Assembly: GCF_001673405.1 (NCBI RefSeq)
Contig: NZ_LZLV01000112.1
Span: 124,001-188,000 of the forward strand
From: Mycobacterium sp. 1245111.1
GTDB lineage: Bacteria > Actinomycetota > Actinomycetes > Mycobacteriales > Mycobacteriaceae
DNA: 64,000 nucleotides
Direction of reading: 5' to 3'
Each line of letters opens with the position of its first letter. Position 1 is the first letter of the stretch. Shown piece after piece: positions 1 through 8,836 of the stretch. A model generated the notes under the pieces. It ran no database searches and had not been told where the DNA came from. It saw only the letters and a list, made by a program, of their open reading frames with translations. The position numbers and the translations under genes were made by a program.

Positions 1-1400
1 GGCCGCTCCGAGGGCGACCACACACCCACCTTGTTGAGCCATCCGGCGAGGTTAGTGCTGGAGCTGACGTCGGGGCTCACCGTCACCACTCGTCGTGCGA
101 CCTCGGGTGCCTCCCGCGTCAAGTCGAGTAATGTGCGCCCTAGCGCGCTCTGGGTGTTCGACACAGCCGGAGGAGTGCGCCCGATGTCGGTCGGCACCGG
201 CGGTGGTTCATCGGTGGGAATCTCGCCCCGGCGTAGTCGTTTGGCGGTCTGCTCGCAGAGCTGGCCGGGCGGTGAGTGAGAGTCGAAGCGCTGGAACGGA
301 TTTTGCGGGTCTTCGCCCAATGTGTGGGCCAGCTGAACGAACTGCTCATCGGTCAGCAGTGAGGAGTGGTTCTGCGGATGGCCTTGTGTGGGCAGCCCGT
401 ACCCCTTGATCGTGTAGGCGAGGATGATGGTCGGACGGGAGTCGTCGATCTGGTCGTAGGCCCGCTGCATTGCGGTGATGTCGTGGCCACCGAGGTTACC
501 GATCGCCTTCAACAGAGTGGCATCGGCGAGATCCTCGATCACGGTGGCAACGGTGTTGGCGTCCGGCCCGGTGCCGGGTAGTCGTGAGCGCAGCTCGTGG
601 GCTGAACAGCGCAGCAGGCGTTGATATTCGGGGTTGGGCATGGTCAGGATGCGGGTACGCAGCGCATCGCCGCCGGGTCGGTTGAACAGCTCTTCGAGCA
701 GCATTCCGAATTTCACCGTGAGCACTTGCCAACCCGCGGCGGCGAACGCGTCCTGCAGGCGCTGGGAGGCGATGTGGGGTACGACGCGATCCAAGGACTG
801 GCGGTTCATGTCGACGATCCAGACGATCTCGCCGAGTTCCTGCACGGTGGGGTCCATCACCGCTTCCCAGACCGCGCCCTCGTCGAGCTCTGCGTCGCCC
901 ACCAGAGAGTATTGGCGTCCCGTTCCGGCGCCCCCGAATACGGTGTCGACGTAGCGGCGAGCAAACGTGGCCCAAATAGGGGCGGTGGCACCGATTCCCA
1001 CCGATCCGGTGGAGTAGTCGACCGGATCGGGGTCTTTGGACCGACTGGGGTAACTCTGCAGGCCGCCGAATTCCCGCAATGTCGTCATATACCGCTCGTC
1101 AAGGGTTCCGAGCAGATAGTTGATGCTGTGTAGAACCGGGGAGGCATGGGGCTTCACCGAGACCCGGTCATCGGGTCGGAGTCGCCCGAAGTACAACGCC
1201 GTCATGATGCCCACCATCGAAGCCGACGATGCTTGATGTCCACCAACTTTCAAACCATTGGGATTCGGCCGAATCAGGTTGGCGTGGTGGACCATCGCCG
1301 TCGACAACCACAGCACACGCGAGGCGATCAGATCGAGGTCGGGCGTAGTGCTCCGGTCGTGCGGGGACGGGGCGGAGCCCAGTGGATGAGCGATGGTCAC
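1..1400 (-). CDS. Transketolase / homodimeric pyruvate dehydrogenase E1-like protein, 3' end outside window
   Basis: The reading frame is open from a GTG at 1400 to the window edge, giving about 466 N-terminal residues. It reads as the thiamine-diphosphate domain of the transketolase/AceE type: a GGHQASSASM segment, VKPHASPVLHSI, then GDAELDEGAVWEA followed by IVDMNRQSLD, which matches the TPP/Mg-binding region of homodimeric E1 enzymes. The GTG start overlaps the stop of the upstream flavin monooxygenase as GTGA, so translation is probably coupled and the gene is the last visible member of the FAH operon. By family it should decarboxylate a 2-oxo acid or transfer a ketol unit. Its place in a ring-cleavage operon suggests it handles a 2-oxo acid product, but that is inference. 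The C-terminal domains cannot be seen. Confidence 0.85.
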   Translation of the reverse strand, partial: MTIAHPLGSAPSPHDRSTTPDLDLIASRVLWLSTAMVHHANLIRPNPNGLKVGGHQASSASMVGIMTALYFGRLRPDDRVSVKPHASPVLHSINYLLGTLDERYMTTLREFGGLQSYPSRSKDPDPVDYSTGSVGIGATAPIWATFARRYVDTVFGGAGTGRQYSLVGDAELDEGAVWEAVMDPTVQELGEIVWIVDMNRQSLDRVVPHIASQRLQDAFAAAGWQVLTVKFGMLLEELFNRPGGDALRTRILTMPNPEYQRLLRCSAHELRSRLPGTGPDANTVATVIEDLADATLLKAIGNLGGHDITAMQRAYDQIDDSRPTIILAYTIKGYGLPTQGHPQNHSSLLTDEQFVQLAHTLGEDPQNPFQRFDSHSPPGQLCEQTAKRLRRGEIPTDEPPPVPTDIGRTPPAVSNTQSALGRTLLDLTREAPEVARRVVTVSPDVSSSTNLAGWLNKVGVWSPSER

Positions 1401-3193
1401 GGTGCCTCCTGGAGGTTCGGCACCCGCGTCGGATAGACATCGGCCCACGCGTGTTCGATGAATTCCAGAAGCCGATCAGCCGCAGAGACGTCGATGTTCG
1501 TGCGCCACACCACGTGTCCGTCGGGCCGGGCCACGACGGCACCGCGGTCGCCGACCTCGAATAGCTCAATTAGCGCAGCGCGATCGTCAGTGTTCGCCGC
1601 ACTCAAGGCGACCACCGTGATCGGCACCGTCATCGGTGTTCCGGCGAGGCTCGCGCTCCAGCCCTGCGGGTCCGCGGTGAACAACGTCAGCCCCGTCTCG
1701 GCGAGGACCTCGTGGGTCGATACCTGCGAACCGTCTTCGGTGGTGACGGACGCGTGCGGCAGCCGGGCGCCCGGATGGGTCGTCGGTTGATAGAACGCGA
1801 CATCGCTGTCTGGGCAGGGTCCTTCGGAGGCGTCAATGAGCGAGCTGGTGTAGGCGTAGCCGAATTCCAGTCCGCTGGCTACGAAGTGTTCCTCTTGGCC
1901 CGGCACAGCATCAGTGATGTGTTGGCGCAGTCGCCGGCCGCGTTTCCCCTGCCGCAGCAAGGTTTTGGTGCGCGAAGTTTGGGCATAGGTCAGCGCGTCG
2001 GCGACGGCCGCTACTACTCGGTCGGGAACTCTTGTCAGGCGCAGCTTTCCCGCGAATTCGGTCGCTTGGTGCAGCGAGCGATTGGTGATGCCCAGTGGCT
2101 CGGTTACTTGGTCGAGTGTGAAGTGGTTGTTGGTGCTCTGCTCGGCGAAACGGGCGACGACGGGCCGCCGTTCGGTCTCGTAGGTATCCAGCAGTGTGTC
2201 CGATGTCCCGGCGCGCAAGACCGCCGCCAGCTTCCAGGCCAGGTTGTGGGCGTCTTGAACACCGCTGTTGAGCCCGAATCCACCGGTGTGCGGGAACCGG
2301 TGTGCGGCGTCACCGATGAGCAGCAGCCGTCCACGGCGGAACCGATCAGCCATCTGCGAGGTCATGGTCCATGTGCCCGTCGAGCGGATCCGATAATCGG
2401 CCGCGCCAATCACCTTGGGCAGGAGGCGATCCCAATATCGGTGACTGTCGCGCGCGATCAGTTGAGCCTCGTGCAGATAGGGGGTCATCAGCACGTAGTC
2501 GTCGTCGGCGTGGGCGATCATCACGCCGCTGAAGCGGGGATGGTAGATCCAACTGAGCAGTGGACGGTCGGCGCCGTCGGGATAGACCCCGGGCGCATGG
2601 AAGAAGACGCTGCCCATATTGGCCAGCACCGGGCCCTGCATGGTGATCCCGGCAGCGTCGCGCAACGTGCTGTTCGCACCGTCTGCGGCGATGATGTATC
2701 GCGGGGACACGACGGTCGGTGGAGAGCCCGCCGAGCGCAGGGTCAACCTCTCGCAGTCCATCTCGGCGCAACACCCCCGCCGGAAGTCGATCAAAGCCTC
2801 GTTGTCGAGGGCGTCCCACAACACCGGCATGAGCAGGTGCTGACCAATGTGGGAAATGAGATATGGGCTGTGCGTTCGCACTTCGGCCAGCCGGTCGGGT
2901 TGCGACAGCAGGTCGATCTCCCCGAGTGGCGCGGTGCGCACGTCGGTACACCAGCGAATGATGTTGACCGTGTCGATCGGCGGAGTGATCGATTCCAGGG
3001 CGCGCGTCAGAACGGGGGAGGCCCGGTTCCAGATCTCCAAGGTGCGCGCGTTGATGACATGCGCGGCCGGATGCAGGCGCGGGTCACTGCGTTGTTCGAC
3101 AACCGTGCACGCAATGCCGTAACGGGCCAGCAGCAAAGCCAGGGTCGACCCGGCGGCACCGGCCCCGACGATGACGACAGCTTCAGTATGCAT
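1397..3193 (-). CDS. FAD-dependent aromatic hydroxylase (MhpA/PheA-like)
   Basis: 598 residues, the normal size for class A flavoprotein hydroxylases with a C-terminal thioredoxin-like domain. The N-terminal FAD fold has GAGAAGS (about residues 11-17) ending at an acidic VVEQ strand. A DG motif (AADGANSTLRDAAG) lies near 170 and the GD motif LIGDAAHRFPHTGGFGLN near 295. The family uses NAD(P)H and O2 to hydroxylate phenolic rings, for example 3-(3-hydroxyphenyl)propionate. The start lies 3 nt after the dioxygenase stop and its own stop overlaps the next gene, so it sits inside a four-gene operon. With the extradiol dioxygenase and FAH hydrolase it fits catechol formation followed by ring cleavage. 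The exact substrate is not readable from sequence. Confidence 0.9.
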   Translation of the reverse strand: MHTEAVVIVGAGAAGSTLALLLARYGIACTVVEQRSDPRLHPAAHVINARTLEIWNRASPVLTRALESITPPIDTVNIIRWCTDVRTAPLGEIDLLSQPDRLAEVRTHSPYLISHIGQHLLMPVLWDALDNEALIDFRRGCCAEMDCERLTLRSAGSPPTVVSPRYIIAADGANSTLRDAAGITMQGPVLANMGSVFFHAPGVYPDGADRPLLSWIYHPRFSGVMIAHADDDYVLMTPYLHEAQLIARDSHRYWDRLLPKVIGAADYRIRSTGTWTMTSQMADRFRRGRLLLIGDAAHRFPHTGGFGLNSGVQDAHNLAWKLAAVLRAGTSDTLLDTYETERRPVVARFAEQSTNNHFTLDQVTEPLGITNRSLHQATEFAGKLRLTRVPDRVVAAVADALTYAQTSRTKTLLRQGKRGRRLRQHITDAVPGQEEHFVASGLEFGYAYTSSLIDASEGPCPDSDVAFYQPTTHPGARLPHASVTTEDGSQVSTHEVLAETGLTLFTADPQGWSASLAGTPMTVPITVVALSAANTDDRAALIELFEVGDRGAVVARPDGHVVWRTNIDVSAADRLLEFIEHAWADVYPTRVPNLQEAP

Positions 3194-3196
3194 GTA

Positions 3197-3889
3197 TCAC
3201 AACGTCTTCCAGGTGATGGCACGCTTGTTGGAGCGGGGCTTGGTGCCGGGCCGGGTGCCCGCACCGCGCGTCAGCAGGTCCTCTCGACGTACACCTGCGC
3301 GCAGCTGTTCAAGAAGATAGTCCGGATCGATGTTCGTGCCGATCGGGTTCTCGCTGAACTCGTCACTGGAGAAGTACTCGGCGGTCTGCTGGGCGGTGGG
3401 AAAGTTCTCGGTCTGAAATTCCAGCCGGATGCCTTCTGGGTCCTCGTAATACAGGCTGGTCGTGGGCCCGTGGTTGATAGACCAGACAGGAATGATTCCC
3501 ACCTTCTTCAACCGTTCATAGGTCAGCAGCAACCTCTCAACCGAGGTGAAGGTGAATGCCAGATGGTCGATGCCGTAGGCCTTGCGGCGCCACCGCGACA
3601 GCGGGAAGACGTACCGCAACGGCGGGGGGAGCTTCACCAGCGCCAACCGATGGCTCTCGTGATCCCAAGTGAGAAACGCGATCTGATTGTCCTCGTGGAC
3701 GACGCGGGCACCGAATACGCGTCCGTACCACTCGATCATTTCGGCGCTACGAGCAGTCTTGACCACCCAGTGGGCGATGAAATCCGGCACGAGCCGGTCG
3801 GGAAGGTCTCCAAGGTTCGGTGGTCCCGAGACGGTGCCGTCGGAGCCCGCCGAATCGGAGGGTTGCAACGGACTTGGCGTGGCGCTCAA
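3197..3889 (-). CDS. VOC-family extradiol ring-cleavage dioxygenase
   Basis: 230 residues. The core is a vicinal-oxygen-chelate fold with candidate metal ligands in FIAHWVV (His near residue 39), GIDHLAFT (His near 107) and IRLEFQT (Glu near 154), the 2-His-1-Glu Fe(II) set of type I extradiol enzymes. A charged C-terminal tail of about 60 residues follows the fold. The family inserts both oxygen atoms of O2 next to the diol of a catechol. It lies 12 nt after the FAH gene and 3 nt before the FAD hydroxylase, so all are co-transcribed. It is shorter than two-domain BphC/HsaC enzymes, so a single-module dioxygenase or another VOC metalloenzyme remains possible. Confidence 0.8.
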   Translation of the reverse strand: MSATPSPLQPSDSAGSDGTVSGPPNLGDLPDRLVPDFIAHWVVKTARSAEMIEWYGRVFGARVVHEDNQIAFLTWDHESHRLALVKLPPPLRYVFPLSRWRRKAYGIDHLAFTFTSVERLLLTYERLKKVGIIPVWSINHGPTTSLYYEDPEGIRLEFQTENFPTAQQTAEYFSSDEFSENPIGTNIDPDYLLEQLRAGVRREDLLTRGAGTRPGTKPRSNKRAITWKTL

Positions 3890-3901
3890 CGTAACTCCTT
3901 T

Positions 3902-4873
3902 CTAACCGCTCGGGGCGACGATGACGTTTCGCTGCGTGCCCAGATCGAGAGTCCCGGCGGCGTTGCGTATCGAGGCGGTGACGATGTCACCGGGACGCAG
4001 ATAGGGCTTGCGCTGGTTCTGCTTGATGAATGCCGCCCATAGCGTCTGTTCGGGCAGCAGGGCGGTTGCGAGCCGGCGGATCAACGCGGGCGGGGAGCTC
4101 GCCGTGCAACCGTGCGGGGTGCCGGTGAGTAGTACGTCACCGGGGCTGATGTTGCAGAACTCGGTCAACTCGGTCAGCGTCTCGGCGGGCCGGTAGAGCA
4201 TGTTGGCGGTGTTGTCGCTCTGGCGTAGCGAACCGTTGACCTCCAGCCGTAATTCGAGGTCGTCGAGCAGGGCGAAGTCGTCGGGCTCGAGGACGGCCAG
4301 GACGGGCCCCAACGGACAGAATCCGCGATAGCTCTTGCCCTTCAAGAACTGCCCCTGTGGCAGCTGGACGTCTCGGGCCGAGAAGTCATTAGCGATGGTG
4401 ACGCCGAAGACGTACTCGTGAATGTTGTCGGAGGTGACTGTCGTTGGCGCGTTGACCGTTTGGCGCAGGACGAGCGCCAGCTCGATCTCATAGTCGAGCA
4501 ATGTGACATGGGCGGGGCGGATCACCGCATCGTGTGGTCCGGTGACGGTGGCGTCGGTCTTGTCGAAGAACAGGTTGAATGCGCGGTTGTCGGGGTCCAT
4601 TCCGGACTCGATGGCGTGTTGACGGTAGTTAGCGCCCTGACACATCACCCGGCACGGCGTGGTGACCGGTGAGAGCGACTCGACGTCGGGCAGCACTACC
4701 TCGGCTGGTGCTCCCGCCGCCACGCTCCAGTCGGATTCACCGCGCTCGATGAGGTCGGCGGTGCTCTCGTATTGCCCGGTGAGCGGAGAGACGAGGTCGC
4801 CGGTGATGACGCCCCATGCGATTTGCTCGTTGTCCCGGTACCGGACGAGATGAACAACCACCGGTTTCTCCAC
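3902..4873 (-). CDS. Fumarylacetoacetate hydrolase (FAH) family protein
   Basis: 323 residues with the FAH catalytic domain from about residue 100 on. Visible hallmarks are CQGANYRQHAIE, LLDYEIELALVL (metal-binding Glu residues), TIANDFSARDVQ (metal-binding Asp), KGKSYRGFCPLGP and GDVLLTGTPHG. Members hydrolyse or decarboxylate C-C bonds of acylpyruvates or act as 2-hydroxypentadienoate hydratases/isomerases after meta-cleavage. It is the first gene of the minus-strand operon FAH, dioxygenase, hydroxylase, TK-like. A 122-nt gap containing a CAAGTGG inverted repeat separates it from the PucR-type regulator upstream, which is the natural candidate for its control. Confidence 0.9.
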   Translation of the reverse strand: MEKPVVVHLVRYRDNEQIAWGVITGDLVSPLTGQYESTADLIERGESDWSVAAGAPAEVVLPDVESLSPVTTPCRVMCQGANYRQHAIESGMDPDNRAFNLFFDKTDATVTGPHDAVIRPAHVTLLDYEIELALVLRQTVNAPTTVTSDNIHEYVFGVTIANDFSARDVQLPQGQFLKGKSYRGFCPLGPVLAVLEPDDFALLDDLELRLEVNGSLRQSDNTANMLYRPAETLTELTEFCNISPGDVLLTGTPHGCTASSPPALIRRLATALLPEQTLWAAFIKQNQRKPYLRPGDIVTASIRNAAGTLDLGTQRNVIVAPSG

Positions 4874-4907
4874 TTCCGCTCGTCATTGGACAGGGCTCAG
4901 TGTCAGT

Positions 4908-4935
4908 CAAGTGGGCGGCAAGACATCGCCACTTG
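4908..4935. promoter_or_regulatory. CAAGTGG-N14-CCACTTG inverted repeat, candidate regulator site
   Basis: A perfect 7-bp inverted repeat, CAAGTGG and CCACTTG, separated by 14 nt, lies in the 122-nt gap between the PucR-type gene and the FAH operon it precedes. The neighbouring GTGGGC/GCCCAC pair is nested partly around it. The position, about 35-60 nt upstream of the FAH start, fits an operator or activator site for the operon. Which protein binds is inference. Confidence 0.45.
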
Positions 4936-4995
4936 TACTCAAGCCCACAGTTACTTGGCTCGACTTGGACTTCAGCCCAACGTCGTTAGTGATGA

Positions 4996-6279
4996 TCAGA
5001 GAACCGTGGGGCCCAGCTCTTCGGCGAGCGTGAGGGCGGCGTGCAGCTGCAGCCGGCGATCGGCCACAGGTTGGCCGCGAAGTTGCTGGGCGCGCTGCAC
5101 CCGATAGGCCACGGTGTTGCGTGCGACGTGGAGATCGGCAGCGGTGGCGGCCAAACTCCTGTCACGGTCGAGGTAGCACTTGAGGGTGCGACGGATCGTC
5201 GCAACGGAATCTGCGTTAGCGGCCAAATCGCCGAGCTCGCGGGCCACGAACGCGCGGGCGGCGGGCAGGTCGGTACTGAGCATGGCGACCAAGTCGTGGT
5301 CCTGATAGCAGAAGGACCAGGTATCACGTGTCGTCATGGCGCCCACACGGGCCGCCTCGGCGGCCTGCCTGTGGCTGTTCCGGAACCCCTCGACGCCGGT
5401 GCCGGGAAGTCCGATTGCGATGCGCACGCCCGGAGGCGGCGGCGTGGTTGCGATCACCGACTTTGGCGGCTGCGACGTCCGTGAACCCCACGCCCACACT
5501 TGTTGCGCGCCCACGGGAAGCACGAGCGTCGAGACACACCCTGCCGCCGAAAGGACTTCGCAAGCAACAGTTTTCAGCTGTCTCGGCTCAGCCGGCGTCG
5601 CTGCACCAGTCCACACGACGACCGCCAGGTGCCAGCGGCTCAGGTCGTACCCGAGAACTCGGGTGACCCTCTCCATCGGCACGGCATTTCCCTGCAGGAG
5701 GTCCTCGACGATCTCCATGCGCAGGGCCACCGAACTGCTCAACCACGCTTCGTGGGCGCGGGTGTACTCGCCGGCCATTCGCTCGGTCAGGACGTCGACG
5801 ATGCCGAACAGGACCTGGTCAATGCGCCGCATCTCGGCAAAGCGCTGTGACTCAGGAACCAGGCGTTCGGCGGTGTCGAGCAGCACGCGCGAGGCAGCGG
5901 CGTGGGCGACGTGGATGCTGCGCAGCATGTGTTCGATGCCGATGCCGCGCGCCACCACCTCCGTTGGACCCGTGAGCACCTCGGGCATCGCCGCGAACGT
6001 CACGTCGTCACCGAGCGCGAGTGCGGTCAGTGTGCCCAGCGCCACTGCCTCGCAGCCCTTGTGGACCTCGGACGCGACCGCATCGACGGCAAGCTCCGGG
6101 ATAGCGGCGGTGACAGCGGCTGTCATCAGCGTGCCCAGTTCAACTGCCCAAGCGGCCGGCCCGGGCCCCAGGAGTGCGGCCAGTTCCTCGGCGCGCTCGG
6201 GGAGCACGGAAGTATCCGGAAATGCGTGTCGCGCAACCGGTTCGAGTTCGCTGAACCACGGACGCGTCAACGTCATCAC
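4996..6279 (-). CDS. PucR/CdaR-type transcriptional regulator
   Basis: 427 residues. The C-terminal 60 residues carry the PucR-type helix-turn-helix: a CYLDRDRSLAATAADLHVARNTV segment split as first helix, turn and recognition helix, followed by YRVQRAQQL. The central part resembles the GGDEF-like CdaR domain and the N-terminal half is helical. These proteins usually act as activators of catabolic operons and sense pathway metabolites. Its start overlaps the stop of the TetR gene by 4 nt (ATGA), so the two regulators form one transcript. The target is probably the adjacent FAH/hydroxylase operon, which starts 122 nt downstream on the same strand. That assignment rests on position only. Confidence 0.88.
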   Translation of the reverse strand: MMTLTRPWFSELEPVARHAFPDTSVLPERAEELAALLGPGPAAWAVELGTLMTAAVTAAIPELAVDAVASEVHKGCEAVALGTLTALALGDDVTFAAMPEVLTGPTEVVARGIGIEHMLRSIHVAHAAASRVLLDTAERLVPESQRFAEMRRIDQVLFGIVDVLTERMAGEYTRAHEAWLSSSVALRMEIVEDLLQGNAVPMERVTRVLGYDLSRWHLAVVVWTGAATPAEPRQLKTVACEVLSAAGCVSTLVLPVGAQQVWAWGSRTSQPPKSVIATTPPPPGVRIAIGLPGTGVEGFRNSHRQAAEAARVGAMTTRDTWSFCYQDHDLVAMLSTDLPAARAFVARELGDLAANADSVATIRRTLKCYLDRDRSLAATAADLHVARNTVAYRVQRAQQLRGQPVADRRLQLHAALTLAEELGPTVL

Positions 6280-6893
6280 CGGGCCGGGTTGATCAGTGCG
6301 ATGGCGCTCCGCACCGCCTCGTCGGTGACAGTAGCCAGAGGTCGGCCACGTTCAACGGTGTGTGCCGCCAGTTCCCGAAGTCCGCCGATCAAGAGCACAG
6401 CTCGGACGTAGGGAACAGGCGCGATTCCCATGGCCTTCAGTTCGTCTGTGTCGCTGAGAGTTTGGACCAATTCGACAAACTGCTCCATCGCGGCGCGCTG
6501 CAGAGAACGTGCAGCGGGACCCAACGCGGGAACGTCCCGAATCCAGGTCAGTGTGAGGTGCCGACGACGCTCGGCCCACTCGAACCACGTCTCGACCGCT
6601 TGCCGAACTTGGGTCTGCCACGGCGCGGTGGGGTCGACCGCGTCGCTGACTGCCGCGAGGTTGTCCTCGTTGGTCTGCGACAGCAGAGCGACCAGGCAAT
6701 CCTCACGGTCGGAGAACACGGCATAGAACTTCGACTTCGAGGTCCGTGCCCGGCGGACGACGTCGGCCACCATTGAGTTTCCATAACCGACCTCGGCGAT
6801 GCATTCCTCCATCGCGTCAAGAATGCGTCGCCGGTAGATCTCGGAATCCGTCCGAGTGACTGGCGCGAGTCCGGCCTCGTGCACTGCGTTCAC
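6276..6893 (-). CDS. TetR-family regulator divergent from the CYP138-like gene
   Basis: About 205 residues from a GTG at 6893, chosen because AGAAAGGGC sits seven bases upstream and because the palindrome then falls in the 5' leader. A GTG at 6923 would put the start inside the operator. The N-terminal HTH reads IAEVGYGNSMVADVVRRART, then SKSKFYAVFSDREDCLVALL, the TetR recognition helix and following helix. The C-terminal ligand domain is typical in size. It is divergent from the P450 at 6968 across a 39-bp palindrome, an arrangement like Rv0135c-Rv0136 (cyp138) of M. tuberculosis as I recall it. The gene is co-transcribed with the PucR-type regulator, so it may indirectly control the aromatic operon too. 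Confidence 0.88.
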   Translation of the reverse strand: MNAVHEAGLAPVTRTDSEIYRRRILDAMEECIAEVGYGNSMVADVVRRARTSKSKFYAVFSDREDCLVALLSQTNEDNLAAVSDAVDPTAPWQTQVRQAVETWFEWAERRRHLTLTWIRDVPALGPAARSLQRAAMEQFVELVQTLSDTDELKAMGIAPVPYVRAVLLIGGLRELAAHTVERGRPLATVTDEAVRSAIALINPAR

Positions 6894-6916
6894 GTCAAAG
6901 CCCTTTCTGGACCCTC

Positions 6917-6955
6917 GGTACACTAATGTACTGGAGTTTAGTACGCTGGTGTACC
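6917..6955. promoter_or_regulatory. 39-bp nested palindrome, TetR operator
   Basis: The outer arms are GGTACAC (6917-6923) and GTGTACC (6949-6955). Inner arms GTACT and AGTAC are nested inside, so 13 of the 16 outer positions on each side match. It fills the gap between the divergent TetR and P450 genes and ends a few bases before the P450 ribosome-binding site AAAGGAGGT. This is the classical position for a TetR operator that represses both directions. Binding itself is inferred. Confidence 0.75.
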
Positions 6956-6967
6956 AAAGGAGGTCTG

Positions 6968-8366
6968 ATGGCTCAGGTCACTACCGACCCGGTGCGATTG
7001 CCGCCCGGTGTAGCAGTCCCCGGCATCATCCAAGGTGCGGCGATGTTGCTCAACCGCCGGCGCGCGCTCGAGTTTGCTCGCCGACGCCACGGTGCGGTGT
7101 TCAGCATCTCGCTTCCAATCGTCGGGCCCAGTGTCGTCCTCGCCGATCCTGCGCTGCTCAAGGAATTGTTCACCGCCGGCGATCTGGTCAAGACAGTCAC
7201 CAACCTCGGCGACGTCATCGGACCGGGTTCGTCGTTCAGCCTTAATGGCCCAGAACATCTCGCCCGCCGCAGACTGCTGATGCCACCCCTGCATGGCAAG
7301 CGGATGCCGGTGTACGAGCAGATTATCGAACAAGAAGTCGCCAGTGCGCTGTCCGAATGGCCGGAAGGTACGCCGTTCGCGACGCTGCCGTCGATGATGA
7401 ACATCACCTTGAACGTGATTCTGCGAGCCGTGTTCGGGGCAGAAGGGCCAGAGCTTTCAGGTCTGCGGGAACTGCTTCCGCCTGCGGTACTGCTCGCATC
7501 ACGGATGACCGTGCTGCCCTCTGCGCTACGTCGCGACCTGGGGCGGTGGAGCCCGTGGAGACGTCTCGAACGTATGCGGCGCCAATGTGATGAACTCATT
7601 GCGACGTTGATCCGCCGTGCCCGTGCCGCGCCCGATCTCGCTGAACGCACCGATGTGTTGGCCATGCTGGTCACCGGCGAGGGACGATGACGGCCAGCCG
7701 ATCCCCGACGACCACATCATCGACGAGCTTCAAACCTTGTTGGCCGCCGGTCACGAAACCACGGCCACAACGTTGGCGTGGGCGGTGGAGCGGCTACGCC
7801 GACACCCCGACTTGTTGGCCCAGCTGGTCGAAGAGGTCGACGCGGGAGGTTCGGAACTCCTGCAAGCTACGGTGTGGGAGGTTCAACGCAGCCGTCCGGT
7901 GATCCCGGTCGTCCTTCGCGTGACGACGGCCCGCACTCGATTGGGCGAGTGGGTTTTACCCAAGGACCACACCGTCATCGCTAGCATCGCTCTGTCGCAT
8001 TCGTCGAAGCAGAATTATGCGAACCCGGAGCGCTTCGATCCCAACCGTTTTCGGAACGCGAAACCCGATACCAGTGCCTGGATCCCGTACGGGGGCGGCG
8101 TACGTCGTTGCGTCGGTGCGGCTTTCGCGAATACCGAAATGCTGATCACGTTGCGCGAAATGCTACGCACGTACACGCTTGAGCCCACCTCGGCGCCCGA
8201 CGAGAAGCCACGGTCTCGCGGGATCGCCAATGCACCCGCGCGCGGAGCCCTTGCCGTAGTACATCGGCGCAGCTCACCGAACAACCGACCCAAGATGGTA
8301 GTCAGCGGCGAGGCTGCCGCCGCGCGCCTTCTGGCTCTTCAGCCACCCGGCAGATCGGATTGGTAA
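6968..8366 (+). pseudogene. CYP138-like cytochrome P450, frameshifted
   Basis: The ATG at 6968 has a strong AAAGGAGGT ribosome site. The first frame gives a good P450 N-terminal half and stops at TGA 7688-7690. The second half continues in another frame to 8366 with all remaining hallmarks: I-helix AAGHETTATT, ExxR in WEVQRSRP and the heme loop PYGGGVRRCVGAAF. Total length, 1399 nt, is one more than a multiple of three. Reading ACC-GCG-AGG-GAC would restore a continuous protein, so one extra G near 7677 is the likely lesion. The heme loop and the divergent TetR resemble CYP138. Either a recent inactivating insertion or a sequencing error explains it. No slippery run is obvious that would suggest programmed frameshifting. 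Confidence 0.85.
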
Positions 8367-8836
8367 GCGCGAAATGCGATCGCAAACCCACAACGCGCGT
8401 CGTTTCGATGGTGGGCTCGATCTCACGAATCGGCGCGAATCGTCTTGCAATGCCGGCGCGCAATGCGTCTAGACTCACCATCAGGCCAAACGTTTGCTGA
8501 CATCAGTACGGCGGGCGTGCCGGGCGACGTATGACATCGGCAATCTCTGTGCTGCAACAACTTTCAGAGCGCCCGCAGCTCTGCTTCACGCGGCGTCAGA
8601 TACCGACGGCAGCATCGTCTTTGGCGAACTTGAGTGTCACAGTGACAAAACGGTCACGTAAGGTGCATAACTGTCGCGGAAGAACGATCTGGGGGCGAAC
8701 GTCTCATTTGGGACGTTCTAGAAAAGTGGACACAGAAGTGAGACAAATCGGTGTGGACACGACGGCTCAACGGACTGGGGTCTTGCTGCGAACGCCGACT
8801 GTAAACACGACGCAGTTACTCAGGGTCATGCAAGCC
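8367..8836. other. Intergenic region with two palindromes, no convincing gene
   Basis: About 470 nt between the broken P450 and the convergent DUF4333 gene. I find no open frame with protein-like composition. It holds a perfect 13-bp palindrome TGTCACAGTGACA at 8635-8647 and an inverted repeat GAACGTC/GACGTTC with an 8-nt loop at 8697-8718. These could be a regulator site and a hairpin, possibly the end of the minus-strand unit. No T-run follows the hairpin on either strand. Confidence 0.4.

Noticed and set aside
1712..4042. 776-residue plus-strand open frame
   Set aside because: It runs antisense through the hydroxylase, dioxygenase and FAH genes, which have clear domains. The translation is low-complexity and lacks any known motif.
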